Below are positions 1-11,946 of a stretch of 64,000 nt of DNA, one piece after another. Position numbers and translations under genes: made by a program. This stretch comes from Aphelidium insulamus (lineage: Eukaryota > Aphelidiomycota > Aphelidea > Aphelidiaceae), in assembly GCA_036784855.1 (NCBI GenBank), contig JAZDSV010000012.1, positions 248,001 through 312,000 on the forward strand. Reading direction: 5' to 3'. The notes under the pieces were generated by a model. It was not told where the DNA came from. It saw only the letters and a program-made list of their open reading frames with translations, and ran no database searches. How positions within the stretch are numbered: the stretch's first letter is position 1; every line of letters starts with the position of its first letter.

Positions 1-326
1 AATCTGTTTGCCCAGGTGGTGGGACAAAAGTACTTCAGGCTCTTTGCCCCTGACCAGGGCAAATATCTCTACCCGCACAGCGATGACGCGTCACTAATGA
101 CCAACACCAGCTGCATTACGGATGTGGAGGATGTCGAGGCATCCACAGAGTTTTCACTGCTTGCCAACGCTACATATGAAGAATGCATCGTGTCTCAAGG
201 AGATCTGCTGTGCGTACACATTGTAGAACTACCTGTAATATGACATGCTGCAGGCTCATACCGGCTGGCTGGTGGCATCATGTGCGCTCTCTGACTTCCT
301 CATTTTCCGTGAGCTTTTGGTTCTGA
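1..326 (+). CDS. JmjC-domain hydroxylase/demethylase, KDM8 (JMJD5)-like, 3' end
   Basis: Partial gene; the 5' part lies outside the window. Exons 1-209 and 254-326 with a 44-nt GT-AG intron (210-253). The reading runs VVGQKYFRLFAP, then LYPH, NTS and GDLL, and after the intron IPAGWWHHVRSL, which follows the C-terminal half of the JmjC/cupin-8 fold of KDM8 (JMJD5). In that family the Fe(II)- and 2-oxoglutarate-dependent centre hydroxylates arginine residues; the His in the WWHHV motif fits the third iron ligand. The HxD pair lies upstream and cannot be seen. The call rests on motif order only. Another cupin-8 enzyme is possible but the GDLLxIPxGWWHHV pattern is typical of this group. Confidence 0.72.
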
Positions 327-546
327 TGATGCAAGTTGATGTAAATTCAAATAGATTACAATGCTTTGTACTATCAATACTATTACTATAAGCGCGTCAG
401 TTTGCTTGCTCTATGCGCAGACCAGGGCGATCTGCAAGTGCATAGGTGTAAGTGTATTTAGCAAGTTGCGTAATTGCCGTTGCCATGCCAGGTTGATTGA
501 TTGATTGTTTGACAAGCAGACGGCGCTGCTCCACTGTCACTTCCCG

Positions 547-750
547 TCTGTCTGTCTGTCTGTCTGTCTGTCGGCTTTCCTGCGGTTCGTCTGCCTTTGC
601 CTGCCTGCCTGCTTGCGGCTTCTTCTCTGAAGTAGTACACCGCAATCAGTGCCCAGGGTATGTATCTATATAGTTTGTGTGTGTGTGTGTGATCTCGACC
701 CTCACACGTCACCTGCAGCCACTCACAGTCTCACACATTGCTGGCAGCTG

Positions 751-793
<43 letters not shown>
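547..793. repeat. microsatellite-rich spacer upstream of the chitin synthase
   Basis: The 565-base gap 327-891 holds no supportable gene. It carries a (TCTG)n run at 547-572, a short (GT)n run at 675-690 and a (CA)n run of about 21 units at 752-793. These lie 100-350 bases before the chitin synthase start, so they are probably in its promoter or 5' UTR. Nothing else is recognisable in the gap. Confidence 0.9.
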
Positions 794-795
<2 letters not shown>

Positions 796-891
796 CACAG
801 TTACCCCATACAATTCACTAGACACCAATAGGTGCGTACCACTAACTCACACTGACACTCTTCCACTAACCAGCACCAACAGACATCAACA

Positions 892-3800
892 ATGAGCAAA
901 GCCACCACAGAGGACGATCTCACCCATCTGCCCAAGGAGAAACAGACCGATGCCGACATCACCGCGGTGCTGGGTGCCCGGTTCGCCAAAGACTCGGTGT
1001 ACACCAAGATCGGCGAGAACATTGTGGTTACGGTGAACCCTCTGAAACCGCTCGAGATCAACTCGGACAGCTCCGTCAAGGAGTACAGCTCGGCCGTGCG
1101 CGATGGCAAAGACCGTGCGCCGCACCCGTTTGAACTGGCCGCCAACGCCTACTTTTCGCTGACTAAATTCAAGGAGGATCAGTCGATTCTATTCGTGTAA
1201 GTAGTAGTTGAATGGATTAATGTGAAAAATATATCTGATGCCCTCTTAGTGGAGATTCCGGCAGCGGCAAGAGTGAAAACTATAAATCTTGCCTGCGTCA
1301 GATTGTTGCCCTGTCCAAGAACAAGAAGAAGGAGGACAAGATTGCCGGGCGCTTACTGAAATCCACTGTCATTCTGGATGCGTTCGGTAGGTGCCATAAC
1401 ATATGTATATCATATCAAAGATTTAATTTGCGTCAGGCAACGCCAAAACCATCCAGAACAGCAATGCGTCTCGGTTCGGCAAATGCGTAGAGCTGCAGAT
1501 CAATAGTCGAGGCAGACTGGCCGGTGCCAAGATCTCGGACTATCTGCACGAGAGCGGCCGCGTGGCGCACATTCCGTACGGCGAGCGCACCTTCCACGCT
1601 TTCTACTACATGCTGGCCGGCGCGTCCAGCGAGGAGAAGACTAGCTGGCATCTCGGTGATGTCGGCAAGTTTGCGTCATTCGCCGCCAGCCGCTCTGTAA
1701 AAGTGGACGGTATTAACGACATGTCCAACTACGCAGAGCTGAAAGCCGCGCTCAAAGCCCTCGGCTTCAAGGATAAATACCAGACACAAATCTTCCAGCT
1801 GCTTGCCTGCATCCTGCACCTGGGCAGCTTGGAGTTTGTCGAGGGCGACTTGAAGGAAGAGGCGGCACTGATCAAGAACCACGAGCTGCTTGATGTGGTG
1901 GCCGAGATGCTGGGCGTGCGTCCCGGCAATCTCGAGAACGCCTTGGTCTACAAGACCAAGCTGATCAAGAAGGAGATTTGCACAATCTTCCTTGACAAGG
2001 AGGAGTCGATGGTGCAGCGTGACTCCTTGTCGCGCACTCTCTACTCGCTGCTGTGGTCCTTCATTGTCGAGTCCATTAATCGGCGTCTGTGCAACGACGA
2101 GGAGGGCAACAACTTTGTGGCGCTGGTGGACATGTTTGGCCTGGAGAACTTGAAGGACAACTACCTGCACCAGATGTTGTACAACTTCACTGCGGAAAAG
2201 ACGTTGGAGTTTATGAACCAGCAATTGTTTGACCACGAGATCGAGCAGTACCGCACGGCCGGCATCTCGTTTGCCGAGATCTCGTACGGCGACAACTCGG
2301 AGATTGTCAAGCTGTTCACCGGAGTGCCCAACGGTGTCTTCCCCCTGATCGAGGCAGAGAGCGCGCGCAAGAAGGGCAAAGTGTCCACGGTGTTGGAGAC
2401 GCTGAATGCCGCACACGAGTCAAACCAGTTCTTCATCCCATTCAAAAAGTCCAAGGCCAAGATGTTTGGCATCAAGCACTACAGTCACGACGTCAACTAT
2501 GACGCCGCCGATTTTCTGGAGCAGAACTCGGAGGTGATCAGCGCCGATTTTGTCACGCTGTTCCGCGGCGGCTCAGACACGCGCGAGTCCAAGAACACCT
2601 TTGTGGCCGGGCTGTTCAGCGACAAGGTGCTGGAGATGGAGCGGGCGCCCATGAATGACAAGGCCGTGGTGGATGTGCACCAGCAGAATGCGCCACGCCG
2701 TGCCCCCTCGACGCGTCGTCCCGCCAAAGGTGCCAGTGAGAAGGGCGGAGACGACAAGAAGGCAGTGACGGGGACGGCCAAGTCATCCTTCCTGTCGCAC
2801 TACTGCGCGGCGCTGGACGAACTGTTTGACACAGTCAGCGCCACCAAGATTTCGTATGTCATCTCCATGAAGCCGAATGCCGCACACACGGTCAACAAAT
2901 TCGACGCCAAGTATGTCGAGTTCAACGTGACCAGCTACGGCTTGAGTGACATTGTCAAGATGCGCGCCACGGGATACAATGTGCGCGTGCCAGCAGAGAC
3001 CTTCATCGATCGCTACCGGCTGGTGGAGCCAAACATTTTGTCCAGCCAGGCCTCAGTGCAGGACAAAGTGGTGCAGCTGGGCGAAGTGGTTGGCTGGGCG
3101 CCCGGATCCGCCACCGTCAGCAATAACCAGCTGTTCCTCACGGAGGCGGCCACGCGTGCATTGACACTGAAACTGCGCCAGGCCGAGCGTGAGGAGAAGA
3201 AGCGCCTGAAGGAAAAGGTTCGCGGCGGCGCTGATGGCGAAGAGTCCGTGGTGGACTCGCAGGTCACCTCCTCCAACATTGATCAGTCGGATGTGCAGTC
3301 GGACGACGGGTCGCAGTACAGCGCTACCGAGTACACGGACGACGACCGCACAGATGTCGGGTCTACTTACGGTTCCGAGTACTCTTACATGACCAGCATG
3401 GAGCGTGAAGCGCCTGGCGCCGCTGCCGCCGATGGCAAAGCCCCCGCTCAGGACCTCAACTTTGAAGAAGAGGAAGAGGAGATTTCGCGTCCGCGCCGCA
3501 TCTGGCTCCGCATCACCAAGATTCTGACATTCTGGATACCCAACCGCTGTTTGGAGTGGAACGGCATGAAGCGCGCAGACATTCAGCAGGCGTGGCGCGA
3601 AAAGGTGGCTCTGTGTCTGCTGGTGGTGCTGCTGTCCATGCTCATGTTGTTCTTCATCACCGGGCTGAGCTTGATCTTTTGCCCACGTGACAACATGTAT
3701 GACAAGGGCGAACTGAGTCAGCACAAGGACGTGACGTCTGATCTGTGGATCGCCGTCGGCGGCAACATCTACAAGTACACGTCGATGCGTGGCACGCACA

Positions 3801-6223
3801 GCATCGATCCCGCGTTCGTTGATCAGTATGCCGGCGACGATGCTTCGCCGATCTTTGTGCGCAATCCCACAGAGTGCGGTCTGGAGGACGATGGTGATCC
3901 GCACGACGCCTCCTTCAACGCGTCATATGCCCACGAGATCCCCAACTCCATGTCCATCTTGAACAGGAACAACAAAAAGATCTGGGTCGGCTACCTGGCC
4001 TACATGAAGGATGATTTGCGCATGAACAGGAAAAATGAGAATTATTGGTGGATTTCGCTGGACGGCCGCATCTACGACTTTTCCAACTATAAAAAATTCA
4101 ATCAGCGCTATCTGGACCAAAACAACCAGTTCAACGATTTGCTGTACCAGAACGGTGGCGGCGATGTGTCAAAAGCTTTTGCCAAGTCGGCTGCACTCCG
4201 CTCCGTGCGCAAGTGTATGGACCTCATCCATTTCGCGGGAATGATTGACTCGCGTGACACGCCGCAGTGCATATTCGCCAACACGCTGCTCATCAGTTCC
4301 ACGGGAGTGCTGGTTGCCATCATGGTGATCAAGTTTTTGTGCGCGCTGCAGCTGACGTCGCGCCGTGAACCCGAAGACTATGACCGGTTCGTGATCTGCC
4401 AGGTGCCTTGTTACACCGAAGGCGAGGAGCAGTTGCGCCGCACGCTCGACTCGCTGGCCATGCTGCGCTACGACGACAAGAGAAAATTGTTGTTCATCAT
4501 TGCCGATGGAAACATCGTCGGAAGCGGCAATGATCGGGCCACCTGGCGTATAGTGCTGGACATTCTGGGTGTCGACCCGTCCATCGACCCACCGAAACTT
4601 AGTTTCCAGTCGCTGGGTGAGGGCAATCGCCAGCACAACATGGGCAAGATCTACACCGGACTGTACGACGTGTCCGGTCATCTCATCCCCTACGTGGTGG
4701 TGGTGAAAGTGGGCAAGGACTCGGAGACTAGACGCCCGGGCAATCGCGGCAAGCGTGACTCGCAGATGCTGTTGATGCACTTTTTGCAAAAGGTGCACTA
4801 TGACGAGCCGCTCTCGCCGCTAGAACTAGAGATGTACCATCAGGTCAAGAATGTCATTGGCGTGGACCCCAGCTTCTACGAGTTCATTCTCATGGTGGAC
4901 GCCGACACGGAAGTGTACCCCGACTCGCTAAATCGCATGGTGGCGGCCATGGTGCACGATGCAAAGGTGGTGGGCATTTGCGGCGAGACGACGCTGGCAA
5001 ACGAGCGCGACTCGTGGATCACCATGATGCAGGTGTACGAGTACTACATCTCGCATCATCTGGCCAAGGCGTTCGAGTCGCTGTTTGGCAGCGTCACCTG
5101 TTTGCCCGGTTGTTTCTGCATGTACCGCGTGCGCACACCGAACAAGAGCATCCCGCTGCTGATTGCCAAGCCCGTTATCGAAGACTACGCTGTGAACAAT
5201 GTGGACACGCTGCACAAGAAGAACTTGCTCTCGCTGGGTGAGGATCGGTACCTGACCACACTGATGCTCAAACACTTTCCCAACATGAAGATCTCGTTCA
5301 CGCAGGACGCGCAGTGTAAGACATTCGCTCCGGACCGATGGAGTGTGCTGTTGTCGCAGCGTCGTCGCTGGATTAACTCCACGGTGCACAATCTGGCCGA
5401 ACTGTTGCTGTTGCCGCAGCTGTGCGGTTTCTGCTGCTTCTCCATGCGATTCATTGTGTTTTTCGATCTGTTTGCCACGCTGGTGATGCCGGCCACCATG
5501 GCCTACCTGGTGTACTTGATCTACGAGGTGGCGGCGGGCAAGACATTTCCCCTGGTTTCGCTGATTCTCATTGCCGCGGCATACGGTCTGCAGGTGGTGA
5601 TCTTTGTGCTGAAGCGTAAATTCGAGCATATTGGCTGGCTCATCATTTACTTGTTGGCCATGCCGCTGTTCACGTTTATCATTCCACTCTACTCATTCTG
5701 GCACTTTGACGACTTTTCGTGGGGTAACACACGTATTGTCGTGGGTGAGCGAGGCGGCCGCAAACAGATTATCGACGAGGAGCCGTTCGACCCGAACAGT
5801 ATCCCGGTGAAGCGCTGGACCGAGTACGAGCAGGAGGCATGGGAGAAGGAGTCTGGCGCAACTGGCATCAGCGGAACCTATGTCTCGAACCAGAGCGGCA
5901 CCTCGGGCTACACGCCGTCCATGATTGCGTCACCGCACGGCATTCCACCGCCGAGCTATGCCAGCAGTACCGCTGGAGGCAATCAGCAGCGTGGCAGCAT
6001 TGTTGGCGCACCAGTGATGTCGAGCGCGCCACAGAGCGTAATCTACCCCAGCGACGAGCAGGTTGCCGCGCAGATCAAGACCATTCTCGCCACCGCCAAC
6101 CTGATGACAGTGACCAAGAAGCAAGTGCGCGACGAGCTGAGCGTGTTCTTCAATGTGGACATGATGCCGCGCAAAGATTTTATCAATAAGGTTATTGAGG
6201 AGGTGCTGCAGGGCAAGGTTTAG
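892..6223 (+). CDS. chitin synthase with N-terminal myosin motor-like domain (fungal class V/VII type)
   Basis: Exons 892-1196, 1250-1386 and 1437-6223 give 1742 residues. It polymerises N-acetylglucosamine from UDP-GlcNAc into chitin at the plasma membrane. The first ~640 residues resemble a myosin head, with a P-loop split by intron 1 that reads GDSGSGKSEN. A membrane segment lies near residue 870. A cytochrome-b5-like segment (about 915-1045) follows. Then comes the glycosyltransferase domain (about 1130-1480) with IIADGN, VDADTEVYPDSL, EDRYLTTLML and the catalytic QRRRW. Several C-terminal membrane spans and a DEK_C domain (about 1685-1741) end the protein. This order is diagnostic for fungal myosin-type chitin synthases. 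The P-loop differs from the GESGAGKT of true myosins, so motor activity is uncertain, as in class VII enzymes. Confidence 0.95.
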
Positions 6224-6549
6224 AGTTGCTGGACGGCGTATGGCGCGACTTTCAATAATATGATTAGTGATATTTGAAGTGTATGTTATGTAGTCTTATA
6301 GCTGTCTCGTTGCGTGAAGTGTGTACCTTCCATTAAGACCTTTCAGGAACGGTCTTTCTTTCTATATAGTGCAGAACTGTCTGTATAGTTATGCGAGTAC
6401 ACACACAGCCGATATTGACAATATTTATGTCTATGTATACATATGTACACTTATACTTGCAATGCCAGCCAATGTACAATTCCCGAAAAGTAACGCAGTC
6501 TATTGAACTTGCTACAGACCACAATCAACGCAACTATTACATACACATA

Positions 6550-7044
6550 ATGACATCTGCAACCGCGCCGGCACCGCGCCAGCCCACCGAGACCGAGATC
6601 GTTGCCACGTTCCGCAACATGCGCGCCGAACTGCAACGCATGGCCACCAAGATGGGTGACCTGGAGGCGGAGAAGGAGGAGCACAGGTACATAGCGTGAG
6701 CATCATGCCCGTGTAAGCACGTCCCAACTCACGCTTGCACTGCCCGCAGACTCGTCATCGACACCATGACACCCATAGCGCCAGAGAGAAAGGCATTCCG
6801 TCAGATGAACGGCGTGCTGGTGGAGCTGACGGTGGGCGACGTGTTGCCCGCGCTCAAGAGCAACATGCAGAACATTGGCACGCTGATGGAGCGGCTGGCG
6901 CAGGCGTTCAAAGAGAAGGAGAAGCAGATGCTGGACTTTCAGAAAAAGTACCAGATACGGATAGAGGGGCAGCCGTCGGCGGTCAGTGGACGGCCGGCTG
7001 GAGACGCTGAGCAGGCGGCTTCAACCACCGGTGTTCTGGTCTGA
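6550..7044 (+). CDS. PFD2: prefoldin subunit 2
   Basis: Exons 6550-6686 and 6750-7044 (63-nt intron) give 143 residues. Beta-type prefoldin subunit of the hexameric cytosolic co-chaperone that hands nascent actin and tubulin to the CCT chaperonin. Visible are an N-terminal helix (TFRNMRAELQRMATKMGDLE), the conserved HRLVIDTM across the splice junction, the beta-hairpin segment GVLVELTVGDVLPAL, and a C-terminal coiled coil ending QKKYQIRI. The start was chosen because the sequence before 6550 is AT-rich and low in coding character, although the frame stays open upstream. The gene is tail-to-tail with SEY1, 90 bases away. Confidence 0.93.
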
Positions 7045-7134
7045 CCCAGCTGGTCCATTTTCCAATACACACCATGCACATATATACACTGGGAATTGTA
7101 TGTACTACCATCGCTCTCATGTATTGCGGGCAAC

Positions 7135-10032
7135 TCAGTCTGAGCTCCTCTGCTTCGGTGCTGGAGTTGCTGATTTCCGGGGCGATGTCGGGCTGGCAAT
7201 GACCGCAGCGACAATTGGCTGTTCGGTGGCGTTCAACTTGAGCGACATTTGCTTCATCAGCTCCGCAGCCAGCACACTGGCAGCCTGGATGGACGGGGCC
7301 ACGGCAGAAAGCGCAACTCGCGCAGTCGGCATAGCAAGATTAATCGCAGTCTTTGTCACCGGCATCAGCATCCCAGACTGGTACAGGAAGGCACTATGCA
7401 AGTGATATTAATACCACAATATATATCCATACATTAACAAGTCTTACACAGATGATATGAGCAGGACAAAGAGAACCAGTGCGATGGGATTCATCAGCAA
7501 GTAGGAAGCCAGTGCGTACACCTCGTTGAATCCAAAAACAAAGAGCAGCAGCCAGATTATGTTTGGTATCTCGGACAGCGACTTTACGGCGCCGCGCTTC
7601 ACCTCCACGAAAATGGTGTCGGCATCTTTGCGCAGCCGTTCCCTGAAATCTCGCTGCTTTGACGCAGTGAGCAGCACGATGGCCCCCGTTTCATCATCAT
7701 AGTCCTAGTATATAGATCAACACCTGACAGTACATAATACAAGGAGCATATAGAGATTACTTGCCTCATCCTTGCGCAGCTGGGAAAACTCTTCTCCAGG
7801 CGGCACTGGCATCTTGGCCAACAGTGAGATCAGTTGCTCGGCGCTTTCTTTGGCGGCCAGAAAGAACCGTTCGATATTTTCACCTTGCTGCCAGACACGC
7901 GGCAGTCCGTCATCGTCGTAGCGGAACCAGTCTTCGAATTTCTGCTTGAGACGCGACGACAATGTGTGCTCTGATAGTTCTTCCCGGAGCTTGGCCCGGA
8001 GCGCTGTCCATAGCTGTTCTGCGAGCGAGTTGAGATACGCGCTCATCTCGTCTGCGCTCGACTCAAAACCGGACGCTTGCGCTGTGAATGCAGCCTGCAC
8101 CTTGCCACTTATCACGGAGAAGCTGTCCAGCAGCTGGCTCCACATTGCATTTGACGAGTCGGCCAGCTTGTCCAGCAGGTCTTCTGTGATTTGTGTCTGC
8201 GAGGACTTGAGCAGTCGTCGCACCAACTTGTCCATCTCGTCCCCACGGACTTTTGCCGCCATCTCGTCCAAGTCCTCGCGAAACAATCTGCTCTCCTCCT
8301 CGAATGTCCAGTCGGTGTCAGCCAGAATGGATTCTACACAGACAGTTACTGAAAGCAAATCAATTGACAGTTTATAACCAACCCTTAGCCTGCTGCTGAT
8401 AATACTTCAAACACTCGGCGTGGCTGGCGACAAGTCGGGCTGCGATATTGTCACTAGTACCGCCAACTATTGATGAAATTGCCTTCTTAAATCGGTCCAT
8501 AGCATGCTTGCGCAAGTTGCGTAGTTGTTGCACAAACAACACATTCAGCAAGGCGTTCAGTTTGGTCAGCAGTTCGTCGCGCTTGCGTCGAAACACGTCG
8601 TTATGATAGCGACTGGCTTCCTTGGAAAAGCTGTCTGCACGGGACGCATTATCGCAGTGGGGCGCATAAATGTAGTAGCCTATGTACCTATGGCCTTGTT
8701 GCGCACATCACCCAGCTTGCCAAAAGTCTCACACACCGATCCCCTCTCAAGCGACTGTTCAAACGGTTTGATACTCTCGTCAAATGTGCGTGAAATCTCG
8801 GCCGCTATTTCATCGCACCGATACTGTGCCAACAGTTGCTGCTGCGTGGGAATGTCCAGATCCTTGTTCTCCGTAATGCGCGTCTATATTATATTTAGTT
8901 GCATGTACACACAATCCATGTGGTACCCATATGGACTGCATATAGTGTGGGAAGCCGTCGGCGGGAATGTTCTTGTGATATGCAGTGCTAAACAGATAGC
9001 CGGGATCTTCAGAATCACTGAAGCGTCGTCGAAGCATGTCAACCTCGGATTCAAACTTTTCCGGCTGCAGAATCTTGTGTGGCAGCGCGGCAAACTTGAA
9101 GTCAAAGAAATCAGTCATGGCGGCGTTCTCATATTCCTTGCTCTACATAGTGTGGTTTTATAAAATGTGTGTCCAATAGAACACGTGAAAAATGTATAGT
9201 ATTGCCAACCTTGCTAACTTCAGACCAAATCTTTTCCAGCGTTTCTAATAGCACACGCTCCAGACTCTCCAGCGGCGTGGACCCGATGTGGTCGCGTATG
9301 ACAAAAAAGAGAAGCGTCTTTGGGGCTCTACCACGAATTATGTCATCATAGCACGAATGATATCACACACGTTACATTCCCATACATACCCTTCATGGTG
9401 GAACAGCTGCAGGTGCACGTCGAAAACCGTCTTGAGCAGGCCCATGTTGGCGCCGTTATAGAGGCCGACCATGTTCTCCCAGATGTTGACAATTATCACC
9501 TGGCTGGTGGCTAGTGAGAACAGGGCGCTGCGCCTCTCAAACTCTTGATCTTCGCCGTGCTCCCGGCCATCCGTGCCCTCCACATCCATCACCAACGTGG
9601 GCTGATCTTTGGCACGGCTGAGCCATATGCCTGCAGCAGCAACGACAGTGAGCGAATGGTTGGGTGACACCATGATATCCCTGCTCGCGCACCCTTTGTG
9701 GTCTGCTGGCGCTTGGAGTCGTCCATGACGGCAAACTCGGTACGGAAGAGGCGGTTAAGCAGCGTGCCTTTGTGGCATATGAGTACTCTGACATGCATAC
9801 GATACTAGCCGCAGCCATCACCCACTTTTGCCCGTGGACTGCGAGCCAAAGACGGCCACGACGTTGTAGCCGAACCCCACTTGCGACAGCTGCCAGTCAT
9901 CGCGCATGCATTCCGGCAGCTGGGTACTGCAGGCACACAGCAGCATATTGAGTCTATGCAGCGTATGCTACCACTACCGGCTACGTACGAGAACTCTTTG
10001 CGGTCGTTGATTATCTGCAGGCGGCGGCTCAT
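7135..10032 (-). CDS. SEY1: SEY1/RHD3-family dynamin-like GTPase (ER fusion, atlastin analogue)
   Basis: Eleven exons, complement of 7135-7393, 7448-7704, 7765-8333, 8383-8634, 8688-8883, 8927-9142, 9210-9327, 9390-9630, 9693-9767, 9826-9926 and 9989-10032, give 775 residues, the usual family length. It fuses ER tubules. G1 is GSQSTGKST (split by an intron), G3 is [17 protein letters not shown]4 is VIRDH, and [20 protein letters not shown] is a family hallmark. A helical-bundle middle region follows, then a hydrophobic hairpin near residues 650-700 that anchors it in the ER, and a short cytosolic tail. The intron 7705-7764 uses a GC donor (GCAAGT). The protein begins [10 protein letters not shown], as is typical for the family. 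Confidence 0.95.
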
Positions 10033-10152
10033 TGTGCTAGTATGAATCGTCTCGTGTTAATCAGCAGCGTTTGAAGCACCAGAAAGCTGATATAATATGA
10101 TGCATCCGTGTATGCTACCGATGAATAAACTGACCCCATATATACACTGTTT

Positions 10153-11599
10153 TTATATTCGATTTGGTTGCTGTTGGAGGGCAATGCGCCTCTCCTGCGC
10201 CGACTTGGTGTTGAACTCGAGACACGAGGCGAGTCGAGGTAGCTGGCTGGGCAGCAGTGCTGCTGGCTCCGACCACAGATAGTCAGAGTCTAGGATGGAT
10301 TCCGTGGTGGCCCGTCTATCGCAGTCTATCTCCAGCATGCTGCGCAACAGCTGCACGGCCTCGGCTGGAATTCTGCACATTTTTAAACGATCAGAACGTA
10401 ATCACTTGAACGTACGGGTGAAACACCCGGCCAAAAGTGGGCGGCGCCGACGAAAGATTATTGGCTGCAGCTGTCTGCGAAATGGTGGCCGCCGCAGGGT
10501 ACCGCTGCCACCCACTCCAAGTGTCGGGCGGGACACCGAGCATCTTGAATATCTCCCACAGTTGATCCATGTCGCTGTTGCCGGCCATGATGGGCTTGCG
10601 CACGTATAGCTCGCCGAATATGCAGCCGGCACTCCACACGTCAATGCTGGCCGTGTAATCGGTGGCACCCATGCAGATTTCGGGTGCACGATACCACCGA
10701 GTTACCACATTCGGGGTGAAGCTTCCTAGGCGCATCGGGTCCACTTGTGCATTATTTACAACAATTTTTGAATTACATCTACAGAGACATACACGGCCTG
10801 GCCAGTCCAAAATCGGTAATCTTCATCACCCCGTCGTGGCTAATGAGCAAATTTGCCGCTGAAGTTCATCATTACTATCCGTTCATTGTATTAGTTGTAT
10901 CAACTCACGCTTTAAATCTCGGTGTATAATGCCGTGCAGGTGCAGATAGCGCACGCCCTCCACCATCTGGCGCAGATAACACTTTATCATGGGTTCCGTG
11001 AATGTGATGGCCGTATTTTCCAGCAGGCCGGCCATATCGTGGTCCATGAAGCTGTCCATTCCCGTTGTCATTAGCTACTTGCGCAAAAAACACTTCACGA
11101 CTTACGGAAAGACAAAGTTGATTATGGAGCGGCCACTTCGAGGATCTTGTCATACGCATGGTGAGGCGCCGTGTCAGTGCACACGGCATAAATGGTGCAA
11201 CCTTTCTGCAGCGCAATCTCCAACAGCTCAATGACATTGTCGTGCCGCATTGCGCGCAAAATCTTGATCTCGCGCACAGAATGAGCGGGATCTATGCCAA
11301 ATGAGCACAGCAGAGCAATTATGCAAGCACACACACATACACCGTCAGCCTCCAGCTTGCGCCGCCTGTCCGGGTCCTTGACCTTTTCGCTGGGCAGTAT
11401 GATGCGCTTCAGAGCCACGATCTTGCCGGTGCGCTTGTCCACCGCGCGGAACACCTCTCTGTACCACGAGAGATGATGGGTAAGTATACTATTGATAGTG
11501 CAGTGCGAATGCATACCCAAACGTGCCCTCGCCCACCTTGGACTGCACGCTGTAGTCGGACACCGGCGAACATCCCGTAAACACGCGCGTTGATTCCAT
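10153..11599 (-). CDS. cyclin-dependent kinase of the CDK9/BUR1 type
   Basis: Eight exons, complement of 10153-10372, 10416-10743, 10793-10858, 10909-11051, 11106-11145, 11202-11291, 11343-11458 and 11517-11599, give 361 residues. Ser/Thr kinase; CDK9/BUR1 phosphorylates the RNA polymerase II CTD and elongation factors. Seen are the glycine loop VGEGTFGEVF, VALKR with the catalytic Lys, the cyclin-binding helix SVREIKIL (in place of PITALRE), VFPFMDHDMAGLLEN (close to the MVxPYMDHD of fungal Cdk9), HRDLKPANLL, DFGLAR and the T-loop SFTPNVVTRWYRAPE with its activating Thr. The MDHD and EPxIKCY motifs argue for CDK9/BUR1 over CDK7 or CDK10. There is no long C-terminal tail. Confidence 0.88.
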
Positions 11600-11946
11600 T
11601 GATTATTAGTAATAGTCAGTGTTCATAGTTCTTGGGTTCCAATACTTATCTGACCTCCAGCAGACGTGCAGTACAGAAGATGCCCCCAGGAATAATCATA
11701 TCAACCTGCAGTGGTCTGACATATATGCATTAAGTGTACGGCGATAGAAAAACCGAATGCGCTGCGATTTACTTAAGGTGGCTCGATTAACCACTGAGGG
11801 GCATCATTTGCATTTGCAGGTGTCGATGATAGTATTTGTTGATGAGACGAAGGAATAATGGAGTAATTATGTTTAATAGTAATAATTTATAGTAATATTA
11901 AAGTAATAATTTATAGCTCAGCTGACGCACTATAATAATTCTATTC

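Noticed and set aside
801-1145. Long minus-strand frame opposite the chitin synthase start
   Set aside because: Antisense to a coding exon with clear family identity; low protein-like composition.
1676-5629. Several 200-280-codon antisense frames within the chitin synthase gene
   Set aside because: They arise from codon bias of the sense gene (His/Gln/Leu-rich shadows) and lack any motif.
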